In this document: piece by piece, positions 32,329-40,837 of the stretch
Layout of the letters: every line of letters begins with the position of its first letter
How positions within the stretch are numbered: position 1 is the stretch's first letter
Assembly: GCF_022747945.1 (NCBI RefSeq)
Contig: NZ_JALDST010000001.1
Location: 4,898,001 to 4,962,000, forward strand
DNA: 64,000 bases
Direction: 5' to 3'
Source of the DNA: Micromonospora sp. R77
Lineage (GTDB): Bacteria > Actinomycetota > Actinomycetes > Mycobacteriales > Micromonosporaceae
Notes under the pieces: generated by a model
The model's database searches: none
Seen by the model: only the letters and a program-made list of their open reading frames with translations
Told to the model about the DNA's origin: nothing
Made by a program: the position numbers and the translations under genes

Positions 32329-32342
32329 TGGGAGCGCTCCCA
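32329..32342. promoter_or_regulatory. CebR operator TGGGAGCGCTCCCA
   Basis: Perfect 14-bp palindrome identical to the cellobiose-responsive repressor (CebR, LacI family) binding site known from Streptomyces and Thermobifida. It lies 47-61 bases upstream of the start codon of the GH9 cellulase, i.e. where the promoter is expected. Cello-oligosaccharides would release the repressor and induce the cellulase. Confidence 0.9.
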
Positions 32343-32494
32343 ATACCAGCCAGATGTTTCCAGTGCGTCACCGGTCTGTCAATCGATCCGATCCGATGAC
32401 CTGACCGGCTCCGGATCTGCCGGTCTCCAGTGAGATTCGCCGCGCCACGCGGCAACCTGCTGATCTCCTAGAGACAACCGAGGGCTTCGCCTGG

Positions 32495-32500
32495 CAGGCT
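32495..32500 (+). promoter_or_regulatory. -10-like box CAGGCT before the PP2C gene
   Basis: CAGGCT ends seven bases before the ATG at 32508 with no Shine-Dalgarno sequence, as at other leaderless starts in the window. First base deviates from the TANNNT pattern. Confidence 0.3.
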
Positions 32501-32507
32501 GCCTCCC

Positions 32508-33233
32508 ATGACCCTGAAGCTTCGTTCCGTGGGGGCGAGCGACCGTGGGCTGATCCGCAGCGGCAACCAGGACGCCCTCCACGCCGGCCGGTGGCTCGTC
32601 GCCGTCGCCGATGGCATGGGCGGCATGGCGGCCGGTGACCTGGCCAGCCGGATCGCCATCGACGCGGTCGGGCCGCTCGACCTGGAGACCCCCGAGGACG
32701 CGTTGGTCGCCGCCCTGCAGAGCGGGATCGAGCTGGCCACCGCGCGGATCCACCAGGCCGTCGTCGAGGACCCGGAACGCCAGGGCATGGGCACCACGCT
32801 GACCGCGCTGCTCTTCGCCCGTACCGGCAGCTGCCTGGCCCTGGCCCACGTCGGCGACTCCCGGGCCTATCTGTTCCGCGAGGGCGTGCTCAAGCAGGTC
32901 ACCCGGGACGACACCTTCGTGCAGATGCTCGTCGACCAGGGCCTGATCACCGCCGACCAGGCCGCCAGCCACCCCCGCCGGGCGGTCGTGACGCAGGCGT
33001 TGCAGGGCGAGCAGGTGTCCCCGGCGTACGCGACGATGGTCCCCTGGGCCGGGGACCGCTGGCTGCTGTGCAGCGACGGCCTCTCCAACGTGGTCCGGGC
33101 CGACACCCTCGCCGAGGTGCTGGCCGGCTACCCCGACCGGGAGGCGTGCGCCCGGAAGCTGATCGACCTGGCCCTGCACGCCGGCGGCCCGGACAACGTC
33201 ACCGTGGTGATCGCCGACATCGTCGACGAGTAG
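32508..33233 (+). CDS. PP2C-family serine/threonine protein phosphatase
   Basis: 241 aa, a minimal bacterial PP2C (PppA/PstP-like without membrane anchor). Metal-binding Asp residues are in SGNQDA, VAVADGMGGMAAG, CSDGLSN and GGPDNVTVV; LAHVGDSRAYLF is also characteristic. It removes phosphate from Ser/Thr of target proteins in the cytoplasm. No Hanks-type kinase gene is adjacent. Targets could include anti-sigma antagonists of the stress network encoded elsewhere in the window, but this is speculation. It is transcribed divergently from the cellulase and convergently with the frameshifted helicase gene. Confidence 0.92.
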   Translation: MTLKLRSVGASDRGLIRSGNQDALHAGRWLVAVADGMGGMAAGDLASRIAIDAVGPLDLETPEDALVAALQSGIELATARIHQAVVEDPERQGMGTTLTALLFARTGSCLALAHVGDSRAYLFREGVLKQVTRDDTFVQMLVDQGLITADQAASHPRRAVVTQALQGEQVSPAYATMVPWAGDRWLLCSDGLSNVVRADTLAEVLAGYPDREACARKLIDLALHAGGPDNVTVVIADIVDE

Positions 33234-33239
33234 TCGCGG

Positions 33240-35874
33240 TCAGCGCCGCCGGGGGGTGGCGTGCCGGGTCGGTGCGGCGCTGGTCGGGTCCTCCGGCCAG
33301 GGGTGGCGCGGATAGCGTCCGCGCAGCTCCGCGCGGACCTGCGGATAGCCGACCCGCCAGAACGAGGCCAGGTCGGCGGTGACCGCCACCGGCCGGCCGG
33401 CGGGGGAGAGCAGGTGCAGCAGCACCGGCACCCGGCCGTCGGCCACCCGGGGCGCGTCCCGCCAGCCGAACGTCTCCTGGAGTTTCACCGCGAGCACCGG
33501 CGCGGCCGGATCGCCGTAGTCGACCCGGATCCGCGAGCCGCTGGGCACGTCGAGTCGCTCCGGGGCCAGCGCGTCCAGCCGGGCCGCCTGCGACCAGTCC
33601 AGCAGCCGGCGCAGCGCGCCGGCCACGTCGATCCGGGCGAGGTCCGCCCGGCGGCGGGCCCGGGCCAGTTCCGGGCCGAGCCAGCGGGGCGCGTCGGCCA
33701 GCAGCGCCTCGTCGGTCACCTCCGGCCAGCCGTCGCCGAGCGCGGACCGGCAGAACGCCAGCCGCTGCCGCAGCGCCGTGGCGGCCGGCGTCCAGGTCAG
33801 CAGGCCCAGGCCGCCCTGACGCAAGCCGGTCAGCACCGCCGTGGCGACCAGCTCCCGGTCCGGCGCGGCAGCGGCCGGTCCACCAGCTCGATCGCCCCGA
33901 GTCGGACCACCTCGCGGGCCACCACGTCCCCGCCGGACCAGCCGACCTCCCGCTCGGCGCGCAGCAGCGGGCCACCCGCCTCCGCGCGGTCGCCTCGTCC
34001 ACCGGGGTCGCCAGGCGGACCCGGGCGGTCGGCGCGCCGGGGGAGCGGTCGGCCACCGCGACGGCCAGCCACGCGGACCCGGCCAGCCCCGACCCGGCCG
34101 CCAACTCCGCCGCGGTCCCGCCCACCATCAGGTACGACGACCCACCGGCCCGCCGGGCCCGGGCCAGCCGTTCCGGTACGCCAACCCGACCAGCAGCCCC
34201 GCGGCGAGATCGTCGGGGAGGCGGTCCCCGGCGGCCGGGGCACCCCTGGTGGGGCGGGCCACCTGGGGGTGCGGCCCGGGCGGTCGGGGCACCCTCGGCA
34301 GCCCCGTCCCGCCGGGTGCCGCTCCTGGCCGGCCCGGCGTCGCCGGCACCACCCCGGCCGGCAGTGCGGACCGCAGGCGGCGTACCTCGGTCCGCCAGCG
34401 GGCGGTGGCCGCCGCGTCGGTGCCGGTACGCAGCCGGCGCCACAGCGCCGCCAGGTCGTCGCCCGGACCTGCCACCGACTCCTCGGCCAGCAGCGCGACC
34501 ACCTCGGCGGCCCGGTCCGCGCCCACCTGCTCCGCGCCGTCCAGCAGGGCACGGGCCAGCCGGGGGTGGGCCCCCGCCCCGGCGATGGCCCGGCCGCGCG
34601 GGGTGATGCGGCCCTTCCGGTCGATCGCGTCGAGCGTGCGCAACGTCTCCCGGCCACGGTCATCGCGGCCGCGGGTGGCGGGTCCGGCAGTGCGAGGCCG
34701 ACGCCGTCGGGGCTGCCCCAGGCGGCCAGCTCCAGCGCGAAGCCGGTCAGGTCGGCGGTGGCGATCTCCGGCTCCGGCTGCGCGGGTAGCCGCGCGTGGG
34801 TGGCCTCCGACCAGCACCGGTAGACGTGTCCCGGGGCCTCCCGACCGGCCCGGCCGGCCCGCTGGGTGGCCGCCGCCCGGGAGACCGGGACGGTGACCAG
34901 CGCACCCAGCCCACGGGCCAGGTCCGTCCGGGGACCCGGCTCAGCCCGGCATCCACCACCACCCGCACGCCGGGCACCGTCGAGGCTGCTCTCCGCCACC
35001 GCGGTGGCCAGCACCACCCGGCGGCGGTCCGTCGCCCCGGGCGGTGCGGGCGCAGCGCGGCGTCCTGTGCCGCGCCCGAGAGCCGGCCGTGCAACGGCAG
35101 CACGTCGACCCGGCCCCGCAGGTCGGCCAACCGGCCCGCGACGGCGGCGATCTCCCCGCTGCCGGGGAGGAAGACCAGCAGGTCACCGTCGCGTTCGGTC
35201 AGGGCCCGCCGGACGGTGGCCGCCACGTGGTCGAGCAGGGCCCGGTCCACCCGGCCCGCGCCGGGCGGGGTCACCGGTCGGGGTGGCGGTGTCCAGATCC
35301 GGGTCACCGGGTGCAGCGCCGCCTCCGCCCGGACCACCGGGGCGGGTCGCCCGGCGTCGCCGAGCAGCGCGGCGAACCGGTCCGCCTGCGGGGTGGCCGA
35401 CATGGCCAGCAGCCACAGGTCGGGGCGGAGCGTGCCGCGCGCCTCCACGGTGAAGGCGAGGGCCAGGTCGGCGTCGAGCTGTCGTTCGTGGCACTCGTCG
35501 AGCAGCACCGCGCCGACCCCGGGCAGCTCCGGGTCGCGGTGCAGCCGCCGGACCAGCAGGCCGGTGGTGACCACCTCGACGCGGGTGTCCGGGCCGACCC
35601 GGCGCTCGCCGCGGACCGCGTACCCGATGCGCCGGCCGACCCCCTCACCGAGCAGCCCGGCCATCCGGCGGGCGGCGGCACGGGCGGCGACCCGCCGGGG
35701 CTGCGCGACCAGCACGCGGCCGGTGACCTCGTCGGCGACGGCGAGCGGGGCGAGGGTGGTCTTGCCGGTACCGGGCGGCGCCACCAGGACGGCGCTGCCG
35801 GCGGCGTGGAGCGCCGCGACCAGTGCCGGCAGCACCGGACGGACCGGCAGCGCGAGTGTCACGTCGGAGAGCAC
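33240..35874 (-). pseudogene. hrpB: ATP-dependent helicase HrpB, frameshifted (seven indels)
   Basis: DEAH-box helicase of the HrpB family. The N-terminal part is intact (Walker A PPGTGKTTLAPL, QPRRVAARAAARR, DECHERQLDADL, SATPQ), but to follow the family the reading frame must change seven times: near 35,045, 34,990, 34,935, 34,660, 34,185, 33,975 and 33,870. Between shifts the protein stays conserved (VVLATAVAESSL; VPGVRVVVDAGLSRV; AAATQRAGRAGREAPG; RTLDAIDRKGRITPRG; PERLARARRAGGSSY; the HrpB C-terminal region to 33240). Six of the seven need one added base, in G/C runs. No internal stop lies in the followed frame. I therefore suspect sequencing deletions; a real pseudogene is the alternative. 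Start is GTG at 35874. Confidence 0.75.
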
Positions 35875-35976
35875 ACCCCACTCTCCCAGGTCGGCGGTCG
35901 CGGCTCCTGGTCACCGCCGCCCGTGCGGCCGGGGCGGCCGGTCGACAGCGGCCGGTGCCGGCCGGGCAGACGGAAC

Positions 35977-36005
35977 GGCCCGGTCGGCGAACCGCCGACC
36001 GGGCC
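35977..36005 (-). terminator. 13-bp hairpin terminator of the sigma-factor gene
   Basis: Arms 35977-35989 and 35993-36005 are perfectly complementary with a 3-base loop. It lies 53 bases after the stop of the minus-strand sigma gene and before the hrpB start. Confidence 0.65.
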
Positions 36006-36057
36006 TCGTGGACGTGACGGTGACCGGGCCCGCCGACCCGGCCACCGTTCCCACCCC

Positions 36058-36882
36058 CTAGTACGTTCCGTCGAGCTGTCCCCGCAGCTTGGTCAGCGCC
36101 CGGGCGAGCAGCCGGGACACGTGCATCTGCGAGACGCCGATCTGGTCGGCGATCTGCGACTGGGTCAGGTTGCCGTAGAAGCGGAGGGTGAGGATCTTCT
36201 GCTCACGCTCGTCGAGGGTGGCCAGCGCCGGTCCCAGCGCGACCCGCAGCTCGGCCAGCTCGAACTCGCTGTCCTCACCGCCGAGCATGTCACCCAGCTC
36301 GGTCGCCCGCTCGCCGTCGCCGGTCGGGGTGGAGAGCGAGACCGCGTTGTAGGCGCGGGCGCCCTCCAGGCCCTCCAGGACCTCTTCCTCGGTGAGCTTG
36401 AGGTGGGCGGCGATGTCGGCGACCGTGGGCGAGCGGCCCAGCGTCTGCAGCAGGGTGCTGTTGGCGTCGGAGATGGCCAGCCGCAGCTCCTGGAGGCGAC
36501 GCGGCACCCGGATGTCCCAGGTGCGGTCGCGGAAGTGCCGCTTGAGCTCGCCGATGATGGTCGGGATGGCGTAGCCGGCGAAGTCGACGCCGCGCGACGG
36601 GTCGAACTTGTCGATCGCCTTGATCAGGCCGACGGCGGCGGTCTGCGCGAGGTCGTCGGTGGGCTCGCCCCGGCCGCTGTAGCGGTGGGCGAGGTGGTTG
36701 GCGAGCGGCAGCCAGGCCTCGATCGCCCTGTCCCGCATGGCGGCGCGCGACGGGTGGTTCGCGGGCAGCGCGGCCATCGCGTTGAGCAGGTCGGCGGCGC
36801 TGTCGGTGAGGGCGCGCGGATCCAGCTTCCCGGTGGTGGACGGCGTTGTGGCCGCCTGCTCGCTGACGGTTTGCGCGGTCAT
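36058..36882 (-). CDS. Alternative RNA polymerase sigma factor, SigB/SigF/SigG family
   Basis: 274 aa. Region 2 with core-binding and -10 melting residues (WLPLANHLAHRYSGRGEPTDD, LAQTAAVGLIKAIDKFDPSRG, FAGYAIPTIIGELKRHFRD), region 3 (TVADIAAHLKLTEEEVLEGLEG) and the region 4 HTH (TQSQIADQIGVSQMHVSRLLARAL). LKRHFRDRTWDIRVPRRLQEL is diagnostic for the SigB/F group, which in Actinobacteria controls general, osmotic and oxidative stress and is held by an anti-sigma kinase. Start ATG at 36882 has AGGGAGG. No anti-sigma gene is adjacent; candidates lie at 46.7 and 49.9 kb. Several matching promoters occur in this window. Confidence 0.92.
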   Translation of the reverse strand: MTAQTVSEQAATTPSTTGKLDPRALTDSAADLLNAMAALPANHPSRAAMRDRAIEAWLPLANHLAHRYSGRGEPTDDLAQTAAVGLIKAIDKFDPSRGVDFAGYAIPTIIGELKRHFRDRTWDIRVPRRLQELRLAISDANSTLLQTLGRSPTVADIAAHLKLTEEEVLEGLEGARAYNAVSLSTPTGDGERATELGDMLGGEDSEFELAELRVALGPALATLDEREQKILTLRFYGNLTQSQIADQIGVSQMHVSRLLARALTKLRGQLDGTY

Positions 36883-37233
36883 GGGTGGTCCTCCCTGCAC
36901 CTCGTCCGCGGAAAAATGACGTGACGCTTTGGTTTAGCTCCAGGTAGTACGTTCGGGAGTCACCTTAACCTGATCGTCTCTAGGAAATCTAGCCGAAAGT
37001 ACGATGTACTTAAGTAATTTCCGGGCATGAAGGGCAAGAAAAGGGCATACCCAGCGGGTCTGTGATCACGGTTACCGGTCCGGAGGTTCGCCCTCGGGGT
37101 GGCCGTCCGGTCCACGGCGGACGCCGACCGGTCAACGTGAAACCCGACAGTCGGGCAGGAGTGTCGGCTTTCCGTCGTTGTTCCGTCCACGGGACCGCCC
37201 GTAGCGTCGCGGGTACACGTCTACGGAGGCACC
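36883..37233. other. AT-rich intergenic region (351 bp) before the sigma gene
   Basis: No gene supported. About 36,900-37,060 is clearly richer in A and T than the rest of the window. It contains a perfect inverted repeat AAGTAC-GAT-GTACTT (36997-37011), CTAGGAAATCTAG (about 36,980-36,992) and runs of A. This is presumably the regulatory region of the sigma gene on the minus strand and, on the right, of the decarboxylase-like gene, whose Shine-Dalgarno GGAGGC is at 37225. I cannot assign a definite -10/-35 pair. Confidence 0.5.
36997..37011. promoter_or_regulatory. Inverted repeat AAGTACGATGTACTT
   Basis: Six-base perfect arms with a 3-base centre, 115 bases upstream of the sigma-factor start codon in an AT-rich patch. 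Likely a regulator binding site; the regulator is unknown. Confidence 0.45.
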
Positions 37234-37983
37234 GTGCTGGATCCCGCCGCCCCGCAACTCGTCGTCAACGCCCGCGTCCTGCTGGTGAGCTGGCTGCCGG
37301 CGGATCCCGACGCGGTCGCGGCGCTCGTCCCCGCCGGGCTGCGACCCCACCCCGACCGGCAGGTGTTCCTCTGCCAGTACGAGGTCGACGACGAGAGCCA
37401 GACGTCCGGCTTCGGGGCGTACTCGCTGACCTACCTGGGCGTGTCGCTGGCCGATCTTCAGCCGCCCGGCGGGGACACGCCGGGCGGCTGGTGGACCCAC
37501 TACCTCGCCTCCAGCGCGCTGGTCCGCGACTACGCCGCCGCCCGGGGCGCCCCGGCAGCGGCCGGGCAGACCAGCGTCGAGGTGCGTCGGGGCATGCTGA
37601 GCACCCAGACCCGGGCGGCCGACGGCACCCCGTTGATCCGGGTGCGCGGCGGGGTGGGCCAGACCACCCACGTCAGCCACAGCGGGCACCACCGCTACGT
37701 CACCGCCCGCGACGGCGAACTGCTCGTCGCCGACTACCCGTACGTGGCGGAGCCGGTGTCGCCGTTCGAGATCGAGTCGGTGGAGTTCCTGGCACCGGAG
37801 CACTCCGCCTACCCGCTACGACCGGCGAACCCGCTCACCATCGCCTGGGGCTTCTATGCCCCGCGGTTGTCGTTCGCGTACCCCGGGCAGAGCGCGCCCG
37901 ACGGCGCGCCGCCCGAGCCGGTCGCGGCGGGTCACCAGGTCCCGGCGCGCCGGGCCCGCAGCGGCCTGCCGTCCGGGTCGTAG
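37234..37983 (+). CDS. Acetoacetate decarboxylase-fold protein
   Basis: 249 aa. The general pattern (VNARVLLVSWLPADPDAVAALVPAGL, then EVDDESQTSGFGAYSLTYLG, a hydrophobic core, and a beta-rich second half) fits the acetoacetate decarboxylase-like superfamily, which includes many enzymes that are not decarboxylases. I do not see the catalytic Lys of true acetoacetate decarboxylase in a convincing place, so the reaction is open. GTG start at 37234 with GGAGGC upstream. The last 50 bases overlap the end of the convergent phospholipase D gene. Confidence 0.6.
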   Translation: MLDPAAPQLVVNARVLLVSWLPADPDAVAALVPAGLRPHPDRQVFLCQYEVDDESQTSGFGAYSLTYLGVSLADLQPPGGDTPGGWWTHYLASSALVRDYAAARGAPAAAGQTSVEVRRGMLSTQTRAADGTPLIRVRGGVGQTTHVSHSGHHRYVTARDGELLVADYPYVAEPVSPFEIESVEFLAPEHSAYPLRPANPLTIAWGFYAPRLSFAYPGQSAPDGAPPEPVAAGHQVPARRARSGLPSGS

Positions 37984-39521
37984 ACCAGCCGGTACGCCGG
38001 TAGCGCCCAGACGCGGGTGAGCCAGGGCAACCGCTCCGGCCGGTGCGGTCGCAGCCGCCCCGGTGGCCGGGGCCCGACCCGCCCCCCATCGTGCCACCGC
38101 TGCAACGCCTCCGCCGCGTCGGTGATCGCCTTGACCGCGGCGACCGGGTCGAGCAGGTCGTGGTCCTCGGCGCCGTCCGGGTCGCGGTCGAGGTGCTCGC
38201 GCCACAGTCGCAACCGCAGGTCGCGGGCGAAGACCCGGGCCCCGTCGCCCAGTCCGGCCGGGTCGACGGGGGCCCGGTCGTCACGGGTGTCGTCCAGCAC
38301 CGCGCAGGACAGCTCGCTGTCGTGCGTCCAGGACCGGCGGTTGAAGTTGTCGCTGCCCACGCTCGACCAGACGTCGTCGACCACGCACACCTTGGCGTGC
38401 ACATAGACCGGCGTGCCCTCGTGGTTCTCCACGTCGAAGACGTGCACCCGGTCCGGGGCGGCCCGCTGGCAGAGCGAGAGCGCCTGCTCCCGCCCCACCA
38501 TGTTCGGCGGCAGGGCCAGCCGGCCGTCCACGTCCGGGTGGCGCGGCACCACGGCGACCAGGTGCAGCTCCGGGTGCTCCCGCAACGCCTGCGCGAAGAG
38601 TTCGGCCACCTCGCTGGACCAGAGGTACTGGTCCTCCAGGTAGATCAGCTTCCGGGCCCGGCGGACCGCCTTCGTGTAGCCCCGCGCCACGGTCCGCTCG
38701 CCGTCCGGGGCGAAGGAGTAGCGGGGCCGGACCGCCGGGTAGGTGCGCAGCACCTGGATCCGGTGCGGGCCGCAGGGCGGCGGATCGGCCGGCTGGTCGG
38801 GCAGCGGGTCCGGGGTCAGGTCCGACCCGCGCAGCCGGTCCCGCAGGTAGGCGAGGGGGTTCTCCGAGTCCAGCGGCATCGGGTCGGTCCACCGCTCGCG
38901 GAAGGTGGTGTCCAGCGCCCCGACCACCGGGCCGCGGACGGCGAGCTGCACGTCGTGCCAGGGCGGGTGCGGGCCGTACCGGGGCGACATGGCGACGGCC
39001 TGGCGGTCGCCGGCGTGGTCGGCGTCGTCCCGCCGGCTGTGGCACAGGTCGATCCCGCCGGCGAAGGCGATGTCCCGCTCCGGGGCGTCGGGGTGGCGCA
39101 GCACCACCAGCTTCTGGTGGTGCGAGCCGCCGCGCCGCACCCGCTGGTCGAGCAGCACCTCCCCGCCGGCCGCGCAGATCGCCTCGCTGAGGCTGCGGTT
39201 CTCCGACTCGCTGTAGGAGAGCGCGTCGAGGTGGGAGCGCCAGATCAGGCCCTTCACCACCACCCCACGCTGGGCGGCCTGCGCGAAGAGCTGCGTGACG
39301 GTCGGCCCGTCCGGCCGCATCCGCTGGTCGGGGTCGCCCCGCCAGTCGGTGAAGAACAGGTGGTCGCCGGCCTGCAACGCCTCGACCTCGCGGACCAGGC
39401 GGTCGAAGTACGCCGCGCCGTGAATCAACGGCTCGGCGAGGTTTCCCGTCGTCCAGACGGGTAACTCTGAGACCGGGTTGGCGCGTTCTGCTGCGGTCAG
39501 GAACCAGTCCTGCATCGCCAC
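37932..39521 (-). CDS. Phospholipase D-family protein (two HKD motifs)
   Basis: About 529 aa. Two HKD half-sites: GGSHHQKLVVLRHPD (first) and PVYVHAKVCVVDDVWSSVG followed by SDNFNRRS (second). The bracketing DHLFFTDWRGDPDQRM and KLIYLEDQYLWSSEV strands also fit. There is no signal peptide, so it acts in the cytoplasm or at the membrane; it may hydrolyse phospholipids or make cardiolipin-like lipids. Start GTG at 39521 or ATG at 39515, both after GGGAGG. The 3' end overlaps the decarboxylase-like gene by 52 bases, tail to tail. Confidence 0.88.
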   Translation of the reverse strand: MAMQDWFLTAAERANPVSELPVWTTGNLAEPLIHGAAYFDRLVREVEALQAGDHLFFTDWRGDPDQRMRPDGPTVTQLFAQAAQRGVVVKGLIWRSHLDALSYSESENRSLSEAICAAGGEVLLDQRVRRGGSHHQKLVVLRHPDAPERDIAFAGGIDLCHSRRDDADHAGDRQAVAMSPRYGPHPPWHDVQLAVRGPVVGALDTTFRERWTDPMPLDSENPLAYLRDRLRGSDLTPDPLPDQPADPPPCGPHRIQVLRTYPAVRPRYSFAPDGERTVARGYTKAVRRARKLIYLEDQYLWSSEVAELFAQALREHPELHLVAVVPRHPDVDGRLALPPNMVGREQALSLCQRAAPDRVHVFDVENHEGTPVYVHAKVCVVDDVWSSVGSDNFNRRSWTHDSELSCAVLDDTRDDRAPVDPAGLGDGARVFARDLRLRLWREHLDRDPDGAEDHDLLDPVAAVKAITDAAEALQRWHDGGRVGPRPPGRLRPHRPERLPWLTRVWALPAYRLVYDPDGRPLRARRAGTW

Positions 39522-39646
39522 GTACCTCCCCTCCCGAGGTCGACAACGTCCTCACGGTAGGGCCCCCGCGACGGCTCCGCACGACATGCGCCGCCGTGGC
39601 ACCCCACCGGACCCCTCAGACGCGAGAAACTCAAGGAGGCAACACC

Positions 39647-39775
39647 ATGTCCGCCGAGACGACGAACGCCGTGTCCGAGTACCGCGAGCCGGCGGTGGAG
39701 GGTGAACGGGGCGTGCTGGTGGCGGTGTTGCTGATGGTGATCCTCGGGGTGGCGGGCATCTTCGCCGTCTCCTGA
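39647..39775 (+). CDS. Single-helix membrane microprotein (42 aa)
   Basis: A short gene supported by a very strong ribosome-binding site (CAAGGAGGC, six bases before ATG) and a sensible product: 22 hydrophilic acidic residues then one membrane helix (VLVAVLLMVILGVAGIFAV). It ends with TGA at 39775 and is followed by a 13-bp hairpin. Function unknown; related microproteins are typical of stress-inducible loci in actinomycetes (inference). Confidence 0.65.
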   Translation: MSAETTNAVSEYREPAVEGERGVLVAVLLMVILGVAGIFAVS

Positions 39776-39793
39776 GCGCGACGACGCCGAGCG

Positions 39794-39825
39794 ACGGGCG
39801 TCCCGGGTGACACCGGGACGCCCGT
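39794..39825. terminator. 13-bp hairpin, bidirectional terminator
   Basis: Arms 39794-39806 and 39813-39825 pair perfectly with a 6-base loop. It separates the 42-aa gene (+) from the convergent pirin gene (-). Confidence 0.7.
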
Positions 39826-39840
39826 GCCGGTACGGGGCGA

Positions 39841-40827
39841 TCAGGGACGGACGTCCTGGCCGCCGGTGTGCGGCAGGCGCTCGGCCGGCACCACACCGAG
39901 CTTGCCGGCCTTGAAGTCCTCGAACGCCTGGACCAGCTCGTCGCGGGTGTTCATCACGAACGGGCCGTAGTGCGCCACCGGCTCCCGGATCGGCTGCCCG
40001 CCCATGATGTAGAGCTCCAGGGTCGGGGTGTTGCCGTCCTGCTGGGCGTCCGCGGTCACCCGCAGCGCGTCGCCGGGCCCGTGCACCGCGAGCTGGCCGA
40101 GGTGGATCGGCCGGCGGTCGGTGCCGACGGTGCCCCGGCCGGCCAGCACGTAGACCAGCGCGTTGAAGTCCGGGCGCCAGGGCAGGTCCAGTTCGGCGCC
40201 GGGCTGGAGCGTGACGTGGGTGATGGTGATCGGGGTGTGGGTCGAGCCCGGCCCCCGGTGCCCGGCGACCTCACCGGCGATGACCCGGATCAGCGCGCCC
40301 CCGTCGGGGGTGGTCAGCAGCGCCGACTCCTTGCCGCGGATGTCCTGGTAGCGCGGCGGATTCATCTTGGCGACCCGGGGCAGGTTGACCCAGAGCTGGA
40401 GGCCGTGGAAGAGGCCCCCGCTGGCCACCAGGTGCTCCGGCGGCGCCTCGATGTGCAGCAGGCCGCTGGCAGCCGTCATCCACTGGGTGTCGCCGTCGGT
40501 GATGGTGCCACCGCCGCCCAGCGAGTCCTGGTGGTCCATGATCCCGTCGATCATGTAGGTCACCGTCTCGAAGCCGCGGTGCGGGTGCCAGGGGGTGCCC
40601 TTCGGCTCGCCCGGCGCATAGTCCACCTCGCCCATCTGGTCGAGGTGGATGAACGGGTCCAGCTCGGTCAGCGGCACGCCGGCGAAGGCCCGGCGGACCG
40701 GGAACCCCTCACCCTCGTAGCCGCTGGGCGCGGTGGTCAGCCGGCGGACCGGCCGGAAGGTGGTGGACTCGTCGAGCCGGGGGAGGCGGGGCAGGACGAG
40801 GACGTCGTCGACGGTGATGGCGGGCAT
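39841..40827 (-). CDS. Pirin family protein
   Basis: 328-aa double cupin. The N-terminal cupin keeps the metal/quercetinase residues: PHRGFETVTYMIDG with His, then TAASGLLHIEAPPEH with His and Glu. The beginning (GEGFPVRRAFAG, FIHLDQMGEVDYAPGEPKGTPWHPH) is the pirin signature. Bacterial pirins are iron-binding redox proteins, sometimes quercetin dioxygenases. Preceded at 10 bases by a MarR gene on the same strand, so probably part of a two-gene regulon that responds to phenolics or oxidants (inference). AAGGAG ribosome-binding site. Confidence 0.9.
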   Translation of the reverse strand: MPAITVDDVLVLPRLPRLDESTTFRPVRRLTTAPSGYEGEGFPVRRAFAGVPLTELDPFIHLDQMGEVDYAPGEPKGTPWHPHRGFETVTYMIDGIMDHQDSLGGGGTITDGDTQWMTAASGLLHIEAPPEHLVASGGLFHGLQLWVNLPRVAKMNPPRYQDIRGKESALLTTPDGGALIRVIAGEVAGHRGPGSTHTPITITHVTLQPGAELDLPWRPDFNALVYVLAGRGTVGTDRRPIHLGQLAVHGPGDALRVTADAQQDGNTPTLELYIMGGQPIREPVAHYGPFVMNTRDELVQAFEDFKAGKLGVVPAERLPHTGGQDVRP

Positions 40828-40837
40828 CTCGGGCTCC

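Noticed and set aside
33870..35050. Programmed frameshifting in hrpB
   Set aside because: Seven shifts in mixed directions without slippery sequences or structures are not programmed; sequencing deletions or decay explain them better.
36960..37190. 76-codon open frame in the AT-rich region before the sigma gene
   Set aside because: Poor codon use, no ribosome-binding site and no recognisable product; it overlaps the regulatory region.
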